The position numbers were made by a program, and so were the translations under genes. DNA of 64,000 bases from Rhizobium sp. Root483D2 (GTDB lineage Bacteria; Pseudomonadota; Alphaproteobacteria; Rhizobiales; Rhizobiaceae): contig NZ_LMFB01000038.1 in NCBI RefSeq assembly GCF_001426685.1, positions 1 to 64,000 on the forward strand. Reading direction: 5' to 3'. Under the pieces are notes generated by a model. It saw nothing but the letters and a program-made list of their open reading frames with translations, did not search any database and was not told the origin of the DNA. Shown piece by piece: positions 1-6,961 of the stretch; positions within the stretch are counted from its first letter, which is position 1, and each line of letters starts with the position of its first letter.

Positions 1-8
1 CCAAAGAT

Positions 9-527
9 ATGGTCGAGGAATTCACATCCTTCGCGAGTTTCTCCCCATCACCCGAAAAACATGTGAAGGCGGACCCGGCTCTGATCGGTATAGCCGAAGA
101 GATTGAGGAAAGCGGTGGGCACTGGCAGCCGTGCTCCGGTTGCTACGATACCGAAGACGGGCACCCAACCCAGAAATATGACTTCAGCCCCGCGTTGCAG
201 ACTGCGATCGGATGCGGTTGCCATGAGTGCGGCGGCTTAGGTGCCGTCTGGTGGCACATGACCGACGAGCAAGTTGCTTCTTTTGCGGAAGATATGGAAG
301 CCATCGATGACGATGCAATCGACGCCATCCAGCGCATGATGGATAAAAGAGGTCTGACGCGGAAGGACGTTTTCCCCGCTAAGTCACGCGCCTCCGAGTG
401 CATGAGCCGCAAGCGCCCACTGTCCATCGCAATGATCCGCAAGCTCCACTTCGAGCACGGCGTACCCGCCGAGGTGCTGATCGCGCCGTATCGCATTGTA
501 ACGGAGGGATCGGCCAATGAAGTTTGA
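9..527 (+). CDS. Prophage-type protein: Cys-rich domain plus HigA-like HTH (possibly 5' partial)
   Basis: The 172-residue frame has two recognisable parts. Residues 38-82 form a Cys-rich module with C42-x2-C45 and C69, C71 and C74 followed by GG, probably a zinc-binding ribbon. Residues about 105-160 match the XRE-type HTH of HigA antitoxins (DKRGLTRKD, then RKRPLSIAMIRKLH, then GVPAEVLI). HigA proteins normally carry a different N-terminus, so this looks like a fusion. A DNA-binding regulatory role is inferred. The reading frame stays open to the window edge, so the true start may lie upstream. The stop overlaps the next gene by 11 bases, which indicates one polycistronic unit. Confidence 0.75.
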   Translation: MVEEFTSFASFSPSPEKHVKADPALIGIAEEIEESGGHWQPCSGCYDTEDGHPTQKYDFSPALQTAIGCGCHECGGLGAVWWHMTDEQVASFAEDMEAIDDDAIDAIQRMMDKRGLTRKDVFPAKSRASECMSRKRPLSIAMIRKLHFEHGVPAEVLIAPYRIVTEGSANEV

Positions 528-1284
528 ACCTATCGCGTATGCAAGCCATTACGGCGGCCGATGCCGTGGATGTGCTGACGAAAACGGCGTGTGCCCCACG
601 ACCGGCATGCCATGCGATCCAGATGAACGTCTGAAGGCTGCAGCACACTGCCTGAAGGCGTGGCAGTTTGGCATCGAGCACGGCCACATGGATAACCCGT
701 TCCTGCCAGCGCCCGCACCGAATTCGCGGGGGAATGACGCCCCTCTGACTATCTCACTTCCCGTCCATCAGATCGCCCATGATCTGCTGAAGGCCCACAC
801 CGGCCAAGAGGGCGGATGCCCGAAGATTGACTGGTATAGGCTGCGCTCGGAAATTTCGGATGCGATAGCGGTCGCCTTGGATAGTCAGCGCAGGACCGAC
901 ACACCGCCCGCACCGAATGTGCCGTGCCCGTGCACGCTAATCGAGCAGGACGAGGATTGCCCCGTGGGTTATCCGTCGATGATCTGCGGCGTCTGCCAGG
1001 GCAAGGGCCACACGACGCCAGGCCAGGTAACCGCGCTGGCCTGCGAGATGATCAAAATCGCGAGCGACATGGGCGAGCCGGAAGACCCGTTCGCCGCTTG
1101 GGAGAGCGTCAGCCTTATCCAGAGCCAGAAGGATCAGCTTCGGAAGGCGCTGGCAGACATGGTGCCGCCGAAGCTCACGTGGAAAGAACGGGATGCAGAC
1201 GGCTTCCTTGTCCATCATCAGGTCGCGGCAATAAACGCGGCCCGCGCCGCCCTCGCAGCTTCGGAGGGCTCGGCCGATGCTTAG
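517..1284 (+). CDS. Hypothetical prophage protein with Cys clusters
   Basis: This 255-residue protein of unknown function starts inside the end of the preceding gene (ATGAAGTTTGA overlap). Two Cys-rich patches are visible: CRGCADENGVC near residues 16-26, and a C-terminal patch near 137-162 with PCPC and CGVCQGKGH. The second resembles the CxxCxGxG repeats of DnaJ-type zinc centres. The rest is acidic or Pro-rich linker with no family I recognise. Translational coupling on both sides places it in the same early or accessory phage operon. Metal binding is inferred only from the Cys spacing. Confidence 0.65.
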   Translation: MKFEPIAYASHYGGRCRGCADENGVCPTTGMPCDPDERLKAAAHCLKAWQFGIEHGHMDNPFLPAPAPNSRGNDAPLTISLPVHQIAHDLLKAHTGQEGGCPKIDWYRLRSEISDAIAVALDSQRRTDTPPAPNVPCPCTLIEQDEDCPVGYPSMICGVCQGKGHTTPGQVTALACEMIKIASDMGEPEDPFAAWESVSLIQSQKDQLRKALADMVPPKLTWKERDADGFLVHHQVAAINAARAALAASEGSADA

Positions 1285-1933
1285 CCGCCGTATGTTTCTC
1301 GCAAGCTCGTCTGCTATCGCGGTCGCGCATTTGGCGCCAGCCTTTCCCGTATCCACGGCACCCGTCGCCGCAGTTGCCACCAAGCCAGCTACGACGATCT
1401 GGATTGCCGGACATCACGGCGATTTCGACTGGCACGTGTTCGAGGGCAAAAACAAGATCGACGTATTGCGGGAGGCTCTTAATTACCACGGGCACGGCAA
1501 CGCTGAAGAAATCGAGGACATGCTTACCCTCGATGATGAGGCCCTCAAAAAAGAGCTGGACTACATGCATTTCGGGCTTGATCGCGCCGCGAAAATGGAC
1601 GGGCTGACGCCAGAAGAAATCAAGTCTCACCATTGGCTTAGAGCCGGGTTCGGAGCCTGCTGCGATCGTTGCTCCAGCGAATGCTATGATGGTGACGGCG
1701 GTAGGGCATTCGGAACGGAAGCAGTTTGCGAGGAATGCACGACGATCGTGGACCTCTTAGGTAGCGACAGCTACGACAAAGAGCTTGGCGAAGAGCGCTT
1801 AACAGAATGGTTTCTCAACCACGATTGCGACGAAGCGTCGGTTCGCAAGCAGATGAGCCGTGATTTTGATCCTGAACTAATCCCACCGGAGATCTGGCAA
1901 AAGTGCCTAGCAGAAGCAAGGGCAGAGCTATGA
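1277..1933 (+). CDS. Hypothetical prophage protein with Tat-like N-terminus
   Basis: 218 residues. The N-terminus reads MLSRRMFLASSSAIAVAHL: an SRRxFL twin-arginine motif followed by a hydrophobic stretch and an Ala/Pro-rich region, which looks like a Tat signal. The middle carries a Cys-rich patch near residues 128-155 (ACCDRCSSEC, then CEEC). The C-terminus is acidic and probably helical. No known family is recognised. It overlaps the previous gene by 8 bases and the next by 4 (ATGA). An exported, metal-binding phage or lysogenic-conversion protein is possible, but the signal could be fortuitous, so function stays open. Confidence 0.6.
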   Translation: MLSRRMFLASSSAIAVAHLAPAFPVSTAPVAAVATKPATTIWIAGHHGDFDWHVFEGKNKIDVLREALNYHGHGNAEEIEDMLTLDDEALKKELDYMHFGLDRAAKMDGLTPEEIKSHHWLRAGFGACCDRCSSECYDGDGGRAFGTEAVCEECTTIVDLLGSDSYDKELGEERLTEWFLNHDCDEASVRKQMSRDFDPELIPPEIWQKCLAEARAEL

Positions 1934-2505
1934 GCAATCAGCGGGAACTATTTGAGGCCGCCGTGGTCGAACGCCTGAAAGAGAGCGGTTTTCTGGAAAT
2001 CGAGATCCGAACCGAATGCCTTGTGCGCTGCGATGACGGCTACCAGGATGAGCTGATTAATGCGGGGTGGCATTATTGGAACGCTGCCATAGCCGCCCAA
2101 TCGCCCGCAGCGAATGTGGGGCCTTTTCAGGCCCGCGTCCAACCGTGGATGATGGCTTGTTTTGGCGCTATGATCGCTGGCGACCGTGAGGAGCGGAACC
2201 ACCGTTTCCTTGAAGAGGCTCTTGAGCTTGTCCAGTCCACCGGCTGCACGGCGCACGAAGCGCACCAACTGGTCGATTACGTCTATGGCCGCGCGACCGG
2301 CGAACCGCATCAAGAGGTCGGCGGCGTCATGGTCACGCTGGCCGCGCTCTGCCTCGCCAACCATCTCGACATGCACGAGGCGGCGGAAACCGAGCTTGCC
2401 CGCATCTGGACGAAGGTCGATGCCATCCGGGCAAAGCAGGCCGCAAAGCCGAAACACTCGCCGCTTCCCGGCCCGTCAGCGTCGGAGGGCTCGCCCGATG
2501 TTTAA
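1930..2505 (+). CDS. MazG-like all-alpha NTP pyrophosphohydrolase-type phage protein
   Basis: 191 residues starting at MSNQREL; the ATGA overlap with the preceding stop decides this start. After an N-terminal 60-residue segment, residues 88-101 (RNHRFLEEALELVQ) and 128-135 (QEVGGVMV) have the acidic helix pattern of MazG-like proteins, where Glu residues of two helices bind Mg2+ for NTP hydrolysis. Here the second metal motif has GG where classical MazG has an Asp. Phages often carry such proteins for nucleotide-pool control. The assignment rests on the helix motifs only. Translation runs straight into the next gene, which overlaps by 8 bases. Confidence 0.6.
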   Translation: MSNQRELFEAAVVERLKESGFLEIEIRTECLVRCDDGYQDELINAGWHYWNAAIAAQSPAANVGPFQARVQPWMMACFGAMIAGDREERNHRFLEEALELVQSTGCTAHEAHQLVDYVYGRATGEPHQEVGGVMVTLAALCLANHLDMHEAAETELARIWTKVDAIRAKQAAKPKHSPLPGPSASEGSPDV

Positions 2506-2734
2506 GCGCATCCCGGAATATCGCATCCGCTGGGGACTTGTGCACGGCAGCTGGATAGGCCGTCGTCGCATGTGTCTCGCCGAGAAGCGAGTTCGCTTTC
2601 TATGGCTCATTCCAATGTGGTGGCCACTCGAACACGCCGACTGGCGTTTCGACGAGAAGACGGCATGCGCCGATATATCTGCCGATATTGAATTCTGCAT
2701 GCCACTACCTGCCAGCCAGGAGATACGCCCATGA
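2498..2734 (+). CDS. Small hypothetical prophage protein
   Basis: 78 residues, basic and Trp-rich (RIRWGLVHGSWIGRR, then RFLWLIPMWWPLEHADW). The start overlaps the previous stop by 8 bases and the end overlaps the next ATG by 4. I do not recognise a family. The central hydrophobic WLIPMWW stretch is too short for a sure membrane helix. The main support for it being real is the unbroken coupling with both neighbours. Confidence 0.55.
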   Translation: MFKRIPEYRIRWGLVHGSWIGRRRMCLAEKRVRFLWLIPMWWPLEHADWRFDEKTACADISADIEFCMPLPASQEIRP

Positions 2735-2991
2735 CCAATAAAGACACGCAAGCACCCGCCCCGAAACTGAGGGTGACCGGGTTTCGCGGAAACCCGCTCC
2801 GCGTCGTGTTGAGCAACGGCGATGAGGCAACCGTCACGCAAAAGCTCGTCGATGCCTTTGCCAGCCCCTCGCCGTTCGATCATGGGGTGACTGAAAGTGC
2901 CGAAGGGGTGACTAACGCCGAAAATGGTGCAGTTCAGCGGCAGAGCGTCGGCCAGACATCGCCATCGGCGAGGGCTACCGCGAATGAGTAA
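2731..2991 (+). CDS. Small hypothetical prophage protein
   Basis: 86 residues, starting at an ATGA overlap and preceded by a purine-rich SD (CCAGGAGA). The N-terminal half (LRVTGFRGNPLRVVLSNGDEATVTQKLVDAF) has beta-strand-like alternation. The C-terminus is low-complexity Ser/Ala/Gln-rich and probably disordered. No family is recognised. The stop TAA lies inside the start region of the following gene. Confidence 0.55.
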   Translation: MTNKDTQAPAPKLRVTGFRGNPLRVVLSNGDEATVTQKLVDAFASPSPFDHGVTESAEGVTNAENGAVQRQSVGQTSPSARATANE

Positions 2992-3313
2992 AGGAGGCAC
3001 AGTCCGTCGCCGGGAAGCGACATACCGCAAAGGGTTCATGGCCGGTGCCAGCACGCTGCACGAGGCGATGCGAGTCATCAACCAGATCGCAGATGTCGTC
3101 AAGGAAGAGGGCGGCGGCTGGATGTCCTGCACGGGATGCCACGAGACGATCGACGGGCAGGAGACCGGGCATTATCCGTGGAGTAACATTTTCAGCTGCA
3201 TCACTGGCTACGGCTGCCGGGAATGTGGCGGCATCGGAGTGCGCTGGAACGAACCTTTCCCTATCCAAGACGCCGAAGCGATGATGCCCGAATGCCATGA
3301 GGTTACCGCATGA
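2984..3313 (+). CDS. Cys-rich prophage protein, paralogue of the first gene's ribbon domain
   Basis: 109 residues from MSKGGTV; the overlap with the upstream stop favours this start over an in-frame one at 2924. Residues 43-88 carry GGGWMSCTGCHE and then GYGCRECGGIGVRW, the same order and spacing of Cys (C49, C52, C78, C81) and Gly-Gly/aromatic positions as in the gene at 9-527. A zinc ribbon is the likely fold. Unlike that gene it has no HTH, and its N-terminus is short and basic. Function is unknown. The next gene begins in the ATGA at 3310. Confidence 0.65.
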   Translation: MSKGGTVRRREATYRKGFMAGASTLHEAMRVINQIADVVKEEGGGWMSCTGCHETIDGQETGHYPWSNIFSCITGYGCRECGGIGVRWNEPFPIQDAEAMMPECHEVTA

Positions 3314-3684
3314 GCAATCGTCGCGACCGTATTCGCGCCAAGATCATGGCGCGAGTGGAAATTGATCCTGCCACCGGATGCTGGCAATGGACTGGGCCAA
3401 CATCGGGAAGCGAAGGTCGTGGCGCCGGATATCCCAGAATGTGGTTGGACGGCCAGACCGTCGCCGTCCACAAGGCGATGTGGACCAACGAACACGGCTT
3501 CATACCGGGAAAAAAAGAACTCGATCACAAATGCCGCAACCGGCTTTGTATTCGACCCGACAACAAAGATCACGTCGAACTTGTCACGCGCAAGGTCAAT
3601 GCCTTTCGGCGCGAAGAGGCCAAGCGTGCCCAGATTACCCATCCCGGCAAACCGAAGATGGAATGCGAGGAGATACTTCGATGA
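3310..3684 (+). CDS. HNH endonuclease
   Basis: 124 residues with the phage-type HNH core: ELDHKCRNRLCIRPDNKDH at residues 70-88, giving H73, N77 and H88 as metal and catalytic positions with the Cys pair C75/C80. The N-terminal part (ATGCWQWTGPTS, then YPRMWLDGQTVAVHKAMW) is the domain usual in phage HNH homing-type enzymes, a sequence-tolerant nuclease. It may be a free-standing homing endonuclease or serve phage DNA processing. It is coupled to both neighbours by ATGA overlaps, so it seems part of the operon and not a late insertion. Confidence 0.85.
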   Translation: MSNRRDRIRAKIMARVEIDPATGCWQWTGPTSGSEGRGAGYPRMWLDGQTVAVHKAMWTNEHGFIPGKKELDHKCRNRLCIRPDNKDHVELVTRKVNAFRREEAKRAQITHPGKPKMECEEILR

Positions 3685-3974
3685 GAAATCCCGACACCAC
3701 TGCAGCGTCCGCTTTTTCGACGCCATTCCTTCTCTTCGCGCAGTATGGCGGAAGAGCCGTCATCCCTGTCGAGGATGTCTGCCGGGATTACTTTAGCCAC
3801 CTGACCCCAGACAAATTCCTTCGCAAGGTCAGCTCGGGCGAAATCCCCTTGCCGGTGGTGCGGGCCGAGACATCGCAGAAATGCCAAAAGGGCGTCTATC
3901 TGCAGGATTTGGCGGATTATATCGACACGCGCCGGGCCGCCGCTTTGAAAGAATTTGAGCAACTCCACCGATAG
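3681..3974 (+). CDS. PrtN-family (pyocin activator-like) regulator
   Basis: 97 residues matching the PrtN family named after the Pseudomonas pyocin activator: FLLFAQYGGRAVIPVEDVC, RDYFSHLTPDKFLRKVSSG, IPLPVVRAE, and a GVYLQDLADYID tail. Members are small DNA-binding proteins of prophages, and in alphaproteobacteria they often sit next to the integrase or attachment end. Here it is the last gene of the overlapping module and no integrase follows. It is probably a regulator of the element or an excisionase-like factor (inference). The start is the ATGA shared with the HNH gene. Confidence 0.85.
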   Translation: MRNPDTTAASAFSTPFLLFAQYGGRAVIPVEDVCRDYFSHLTPDKFLRKVSSGEIPLPVVRAETSQKCQKGVYLQDLADYIDTRRAAALKEFEQLHR

Positions 3975-4455
3975 CGGTTGCTACAATTTTGCTACAAACG
4001 CTTTACAAGTATTGTTTTTATTTGATTTTTTCACTGTTTCAGTCCAGTCGATCATCGGGGCAACGGCAAAGACGGGGGCGCGAAAATATGCCGAAGCGGT
4101 ACCGTCCGATGCCGAAATCGCTGCAGTGCCCATTGCAAAAAAATTCTTTCATCTCCGCGCGCAAGGCAGGCGGTACAGTCTGATGGAAAAAAAGGCGCGT
4201 GAGCGGAGAAGGGTTTCTCGCGGCTCAAACGGCCTGACCAATTCCGGCCTTATACAGCGCAGAGGTTTTGAAAGCGAGATGGAAGTTTGGCGGAAGGATC
4301 GGAGATAGTTTTTCGAAAAAGACGATGTTTTGGTCCGCTTTCTGCGGGCCCATCCTGAAAGCTATTTAATGAAGGTACGAATGGCACCAAGCAACTGCTA
4401 AAACGGAGTAAAAAGGCCGACGCCAACGCGTACAGCCCTTTTCTGCCCAGTTTGA
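3975..4455. other. Gene-free boundary region
   Basis: About 480 bases with no convincing gene on either strand. Apart from the phased repeats it starts AT-rich (long T runs at 4017-4040) and becomes mixed. No tRNA-like T-arm or cloverleaf was found by eye. It probably marks the junction between the prophage-type module and host DNA. Confidence 0.5.
3978..4008. repeat. Phased direct repeats after the prophage operon
   Basis: TTGCTACAA occurs at 3978-3986 and again at 3989-3997, and a diverged third copy (GCTTTACAA) sits at 4000-4008, giving an exact 11-base period. It lies 4 bases after the last prophage stop. Helically phased short repeats at an element edge suggest arm-type recombinase sites or a regulator array (inference). 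Confidence 0.5.
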
Positions 4456-4477
4456 ACGCCAGCTTTTTCGCTGGCGT
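4456..4477 (-). terminator. Hairpin at the end of the DUF982 gene
   Basis: ACGCCAGC / GCTGGCGT form a perfect 8-bp stem around a TTTTTC loop, touching the stop codon of the minus-strand gene. No long U tract follows on that strand, so efficiency is uncertain. Confidence 0.5.
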
Positions 4478-4719
4478 CAATGCGCCTGGAGTTTCGCCTC
4501 TTGCGCGGCAGCGATGAAGACCTCGCGGGCTTCTTCCGCCGACTTGCGGCCGTCGATTGCGGCGCGGCAAAAGCTTCTCGCGGCGACGTAGCGCGGACCG
4601 CGAAGATCGGGCCAGGTTTCCATCAGGCAGGCCAGCGCATCGAACGGACCCAGCACCACCTGAGACCCTTTGTGAGCAAATCCGACCTCGACGGGATTGG
4701 ACCATTTGGCATTTGGCAT
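4477..4719 (-). CDS. DUF982 family protein
   Basis: 80 residues from MPNAKWSNPVEVGF, matching DUF982, a family largely confined to Rhizobiales: WxxPVxV at the start, GPFDALACLMETWPDLRGPRY in the middle, and AARSFCRAAIDGRKSAEEARE as the C-terminal helix. The start was chosen for the GGAGGAG SD seven bases upstream; an in-frame extension to 4794 runs toward the neighbouring sRNA terminator and looks non-coding. The biochemical role of the family is unknown. It is a monocistronic host gene adjoining the prophage edge. Confidence 0.85.
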   Translation of the reverse strand: MPNAKWSNPVEVGFAHKGSQVVLGPFDALACLMETWPDLRGPRYVAARSFCRAAIDGRKSAEEAREVFIAAAQEAKLQAH

Positions 4720-4798
4720 GAGCGTCTCCTCCGAATGTCTTGCCAGACCAGAACGGCACCATAGCGGATTTGGTTCCTTTTGGGCAGAGCACAAAACG

Positions 4799-4832
4799 AA
4801 AAAAGCCTGCCGCGGGAGGAGGTGCGGCAGGC
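4799..4832 (-). terminator. Intrinsic terminator of the sRNA
   Basis: GCCTGCCGC (4805-4813) pairs perfectly with GCGGCAGGC (4824-4832), and a run of six A at 4799-4804 gives the U tract on the minus strand. The loop doubles as the third anti-SD motif. Confidence 0.85.
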
Positions 4833-4913
4833 TTTCTGAAAATGACCCACGGTCGGGAGGAGGTGACCGCTGGTCGATCGCAGCTTTCCGGGAGGAGGTG
4901 GATTGCTGCGATA
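4799..4913 (-). ncRNA. alpha-r14/NfeR1-like sRNA with three anti-SD hairpin loops
   Basis: On the minus strand three successive hairpins each expose the identical loop ACCTCCTCCC (plus-strand loops at 4890-4899, 4855-4864 and 4814-4823). The stems differ in sequence but all pair, the first with two mismatches. The third hairpin is a Rho-independent terminator ending in six U. CCUCCUCCC is complementary to Shine-Dalgarno sequences. Three such loops in a transcript of about 115 nt is the architecture described for rhizobial alpha-r14 RNAs such as Sinorhizobium NfeR1, which act on many mRNAs in trans. Length, strand and promoter all fit. Individual targets are not predictable here. Confidence 0.85.
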
Positions 4914-4919
4914 AATATG

Positions 4920-4948
4920 ACTATAATGCTGCGATGCACAATAATCAA
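4920..4948 (-). promoter_or_regulatory. Sigma70-type promoter of the sRNA
   Basis: On the minus strand TTGATT (4943-4948) is spaced 17 bases from TATAGT (4920-4925), placing the transcription start near 4912-4914 at the foot of the first hairpin. It matches the housekeeping consensus well. Confidence 0.7.
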
Positions 4949-4972
4949 TTCAAATTTGATGCAAAGCACCCT

Positions 4973-5221
4973 TTACCAGTAACTTCTTCGTGTTGAGGCG
5001 CCGTTTGAGGCGCTGCCGATGAGATAACCGGCAACGAATGCCGCAGCCCCAAAGACAAGAAGGGCCGTGCTGGTGGCCGAGGGATGGTCCTGCGCGCTCT
5101 GAACGACAGCAGAGGCTTCGTCGCTGACATAGTTTGCCGCTTTTTTCGTCTTGGCCGTCACGCCGCTGGTATCATTGAGTTCGCCGGTAAAGCCGGTCCG
5201 CAAATTCTTGACATTTGCCAT
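4973..5221 (-). CDS. Small membrane-anchored ElaB/YqjD (DUF883)-like protein
   Basis: 82 residues starting at MANVKNLRTG behind a strong AAGGAG. The N-terminal half is hydrophilic and helical (TKKAANYVSDEASAVVQSAQ). One C-terminal transmembrane helix follows (ALLVFGAAAFVAGYLIG), with a short basic tail. This layout resembles ElaB/YqjD/DUF883 tail-anchored proteins that associate with ribosomes at the membrane in stationary phase in E. coli. That functional transfer is an inference. It ends just upstream of the sRNA promoter. Confidence 0.75.
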   Translation of the reverse strand: MANVKNLRTGFTGELNDTSGVTAKTKKAANYVSDEASAVVQSAQDHPSATSTALLVFGAAAFVAGYLIGSASNGASTRRSYW

Positions 5222-5505
5222 TTCGCGCTCCTTTTCCGTTCGAAAAGAAAACACGCGAAAGGCAGGATTGTTCCAGATTGCCGGGCAGCGATGTGAAACC
5301 AAAATCGAACAATCCGCAGCGAAACGTCCGGCATTGGGCAAACTGCACCGTCCCGATCCGGCACAAATAAAAGCATCTGCTCAGAAATCACTGTTGCGAT
5401 TTCTTCATGTGTGGCATGCTAATAGATGAGGTGCCTCATAAAAACCAATTTCGGAGTAGCTACTGCAGTCCAGAATCAAAAAAATAAAGAGACGGGAGAA
5501 ACCAC

Positions 5506-5703
5506 ATGGTAGAGGAAAATCTGTATCGGATCGTTGAAGTCAGCCTGAAGCGCGGCGGCGATCGCCGGGATGTCGGCATCATGACGGTGCGTCAGGCACT
5601 GGAACTTCCAGATGTCCCGAGCCTGGAATATACACATCCCGATAGCCGCGCAGACAGCCGGTTTCTGACACGCGATCAGCTCCAGGCCTACGTCTGCAGC
5701 TGA
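5506..5703 (+). CDS. Small hypothetical protein
   Basis: 65 residues (MVEENLYRIVEVSLKRGGDRRDVGIMTVRQALELPDVPSLEY...). The GGGAG at 5492-5496 gives an SD about 9 bases before the ATG. The amphipathic start (YRIVEVSL) looks protein-like, but no family is recognised and there is no operon support. The 160-base upstream leader is AT-rich and may hold its promoter. Confidence 0.5.
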   Translation: MVEENLYRIVEVSLKRGGDRRDVGIMTVRQALELPDVPSLEYTHPDSRADSRFLTRDQLQAYVCS

Positions 5704-5977
5704 CGCGCTGTCCCCACCCCTCACAGGGTGCCATCGTCCGCTATTCGCAAACGGATAGCCGGCTGATGATGACTGCAATCCCCTCCCCGCGCCGGCGCCG
5801 GTGATGAATTCCAAGAGTATGTTTTCCCGTCGCCGCATGCATCGTGTGGGTCGCAATTTCGCCGTCCACACGGTACAGATCGGCCGTGATATGCACAGCC
5901 GGGCGCTTGTTGCTAAGCCGGTACGCAGCATGGATGAAGCCGCAGCGCTGACCATCAACGCCGTTTGAGAGGGAAAT
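5704..5977. other. Intergenic stretch without a convincing gene
   Basis: A plus-strand frame of 54 codons (5802-5968) and a minus-strand frame both run through here. Neither has a clear SD or recognised family, so no gene is called. It carries the leader of the carbonic anhydrase gene (AGAGGGAAAT SD just before 5978). Confidence 0.45.
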
Positions 5978-6508
5978 ATGCCGCTTTATGCTCTTGGAAC
6001 CACCCGTCCCGCAGTTCCTGCCCAAGACCGTTACTGGATCGCACCGGATGCGCATGTGATCGGCCAGGTCGAATTTGGAGACGATGTCGGGATCTGGTTC
6101 GGTGCGATCCTGCGCGGCGACAATGCGCTGATCCGGATCGGCGCCCGCACCAATATCCAGGAGGGTGTGGTGATCCATGTCGATCCCGGCCAACCGGTCA
6201 CGATCGGGCAAGGCTGCACCATCGGCCACCGCGCCATCGTGCATGGCTGCACCATCGGCGACAATTCGCTGATCGGCATGGGCGCAACGGTTCTGAACGG
6301 CGCCGTGATCGGCAACAATTGCCTGGTGGGGGCCAATGCGCTGGTGACGGAAGGCAAGGTCTTTCCCGACAATTCGCTGATCGTCGGGGCGCCGGCAAAG
6401 GCCATCCGGCTGCTGGATGAGGCTGCTGTGGCGGGCTTGCGGCTATCTGCAGACAGCTACGTCAAAAAATGGCAGCTGTTTGCGGCAAGTCTTTCCGTCA
6501 TCGAATAG
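5978..6508 (+). CDS. Gamma carbonic anhydrase family protein
   Basis: 176 residues forming a left-handed beta-helix of hexapeptide repeats (for example VTIGQG, CTIGHR, CTIGDN, VIGNN). The three metal-binding histidines of the gamma-CA family are present at H67 (VIHVDPG), H84 and H89 (GHRAIVHG), along with the R-G-D-N segment (ILRGDNALIRIG). The family hydrates CO2 or acts as related acyl/CoA-type paralogues (PaaY, YrdA); catalytic activity here is not provable. The SD is GAGGGAAAT. It is convergent with zur and placed beside the zinc regulon, fitting a zinc enzyme, though the link is only positional. Confidence 0.9.
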   Translation: MPLYALGTTRPAVPAQDRYWIAPDAHVIGQVEFGDDVGIWFGAILRGDNALIRIGARTNIQEGVVIHVDPGQPVTIGQGCTIGHRAIVHGCTIGDNSLIGMGATVLNGAVIGNNCLVGANALVTEGKVFPDNSLIVGAPAKAIRLLDEAAVAGLRLSADSYVKKWQLFAASLSVIE

Positions 6509-6556
6509 GCGACGCCGGGGCGCCCGCAACGCGACAGCCCGAAGACAGTCCTTTGC

Positions 6557-6961
6557 CTATTCGGCGGTGCAGTTCTGGCAATGGCCGCGGATCTCGATCG
6601 TGGTCTTCTCGGTCTTGAAATGCTGCTTGCCGGCGAGCACCGACAGGCGCTCCTCCATGGCTTCGTCATGCATCTCGGTCACCTGGCCGCAATCCTCGCA
6701 AATGGCAAACGCCGTCACGCCGTGGTCGTGATGGTGATGATGATCCGGGTGGGCGCAGGCGACGAAGGAATTCATGCTTTCAAGCCGGTGGATGAGGCCG
6801 AATTCCAAAAGCTTGTCGAGCGCCCGGTAGACCTGCAGCGGCGCGCGGAACCCGTGATCGCGCAGCTTGTCGAGGATCGTATAGGCGCTGAGCGGCCCTT
6901 CGGCATGATGGAGCGTATCGAGGACCAGCGACTGGTTCTTGGTGAGCTGTTGTGCCGCCAT
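6557..6961 (-). CDS. zur: Zinc uptake regulator Zur (Fur family)
   Basis: 134 residues. The N-terminal winged helix (LTKNQSLVLDTLHHAEGPLSAYTILDKL, then LQVYRALDKLLEFGLIHRLES) and the C-terminal dimerisation domain are typical of Fur-family proteins. Zinc ligands are visible: a His run HPDHHHHHDHG, then CEDCGQV and a terminal CQNC pair, the two CxxC motifs of the structural zinc site. Zur with bound zinc represses uptake genes. The ATG overlaps the stop of znuB in a TAATG, so it is co-transcribed as the last gene of znuC-znuB-zur and probably autoregulated through the boxes at 8758-8794. Confidence 0.95.
   Translation of the reverse strand: MAAQQLTKNQSLVLDTLHHAEGPLSAYTILDKLRDHGFRAPLQVYRALDKLLEFGLIHRLESMNSFVACAHPDHHHHHDHGVTAFAICEDCGQVTEMHDEAMEERLSVLAGKQHFKTEKTTIEIRGHCQNCTAE

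Noticed and set aside
3955-4308. Plus-strand frame of 117 codons after the PrtN-like gene
   Set aside because: No SD, no family, composition shifts along the frame, and it begins inside the PrtN-like gene; judged non-coding.
3975-4476. tRNA attachment site at the prophage edge
   Set aside because: No T-arm GTTCRANNC or acceptor pairing found by eye on either strand.
5741-5960. Minus-strand frame faintly like a PaaI thioesterase C-terminus
   Set aside because: No start or SD, and the resemblance covers only scattered residues.
5802-5968. 54-codon plus-strand frame before the carbonic anhydrase gene
   Set aside because: No SD, Arg/Met-rich composition and no family.
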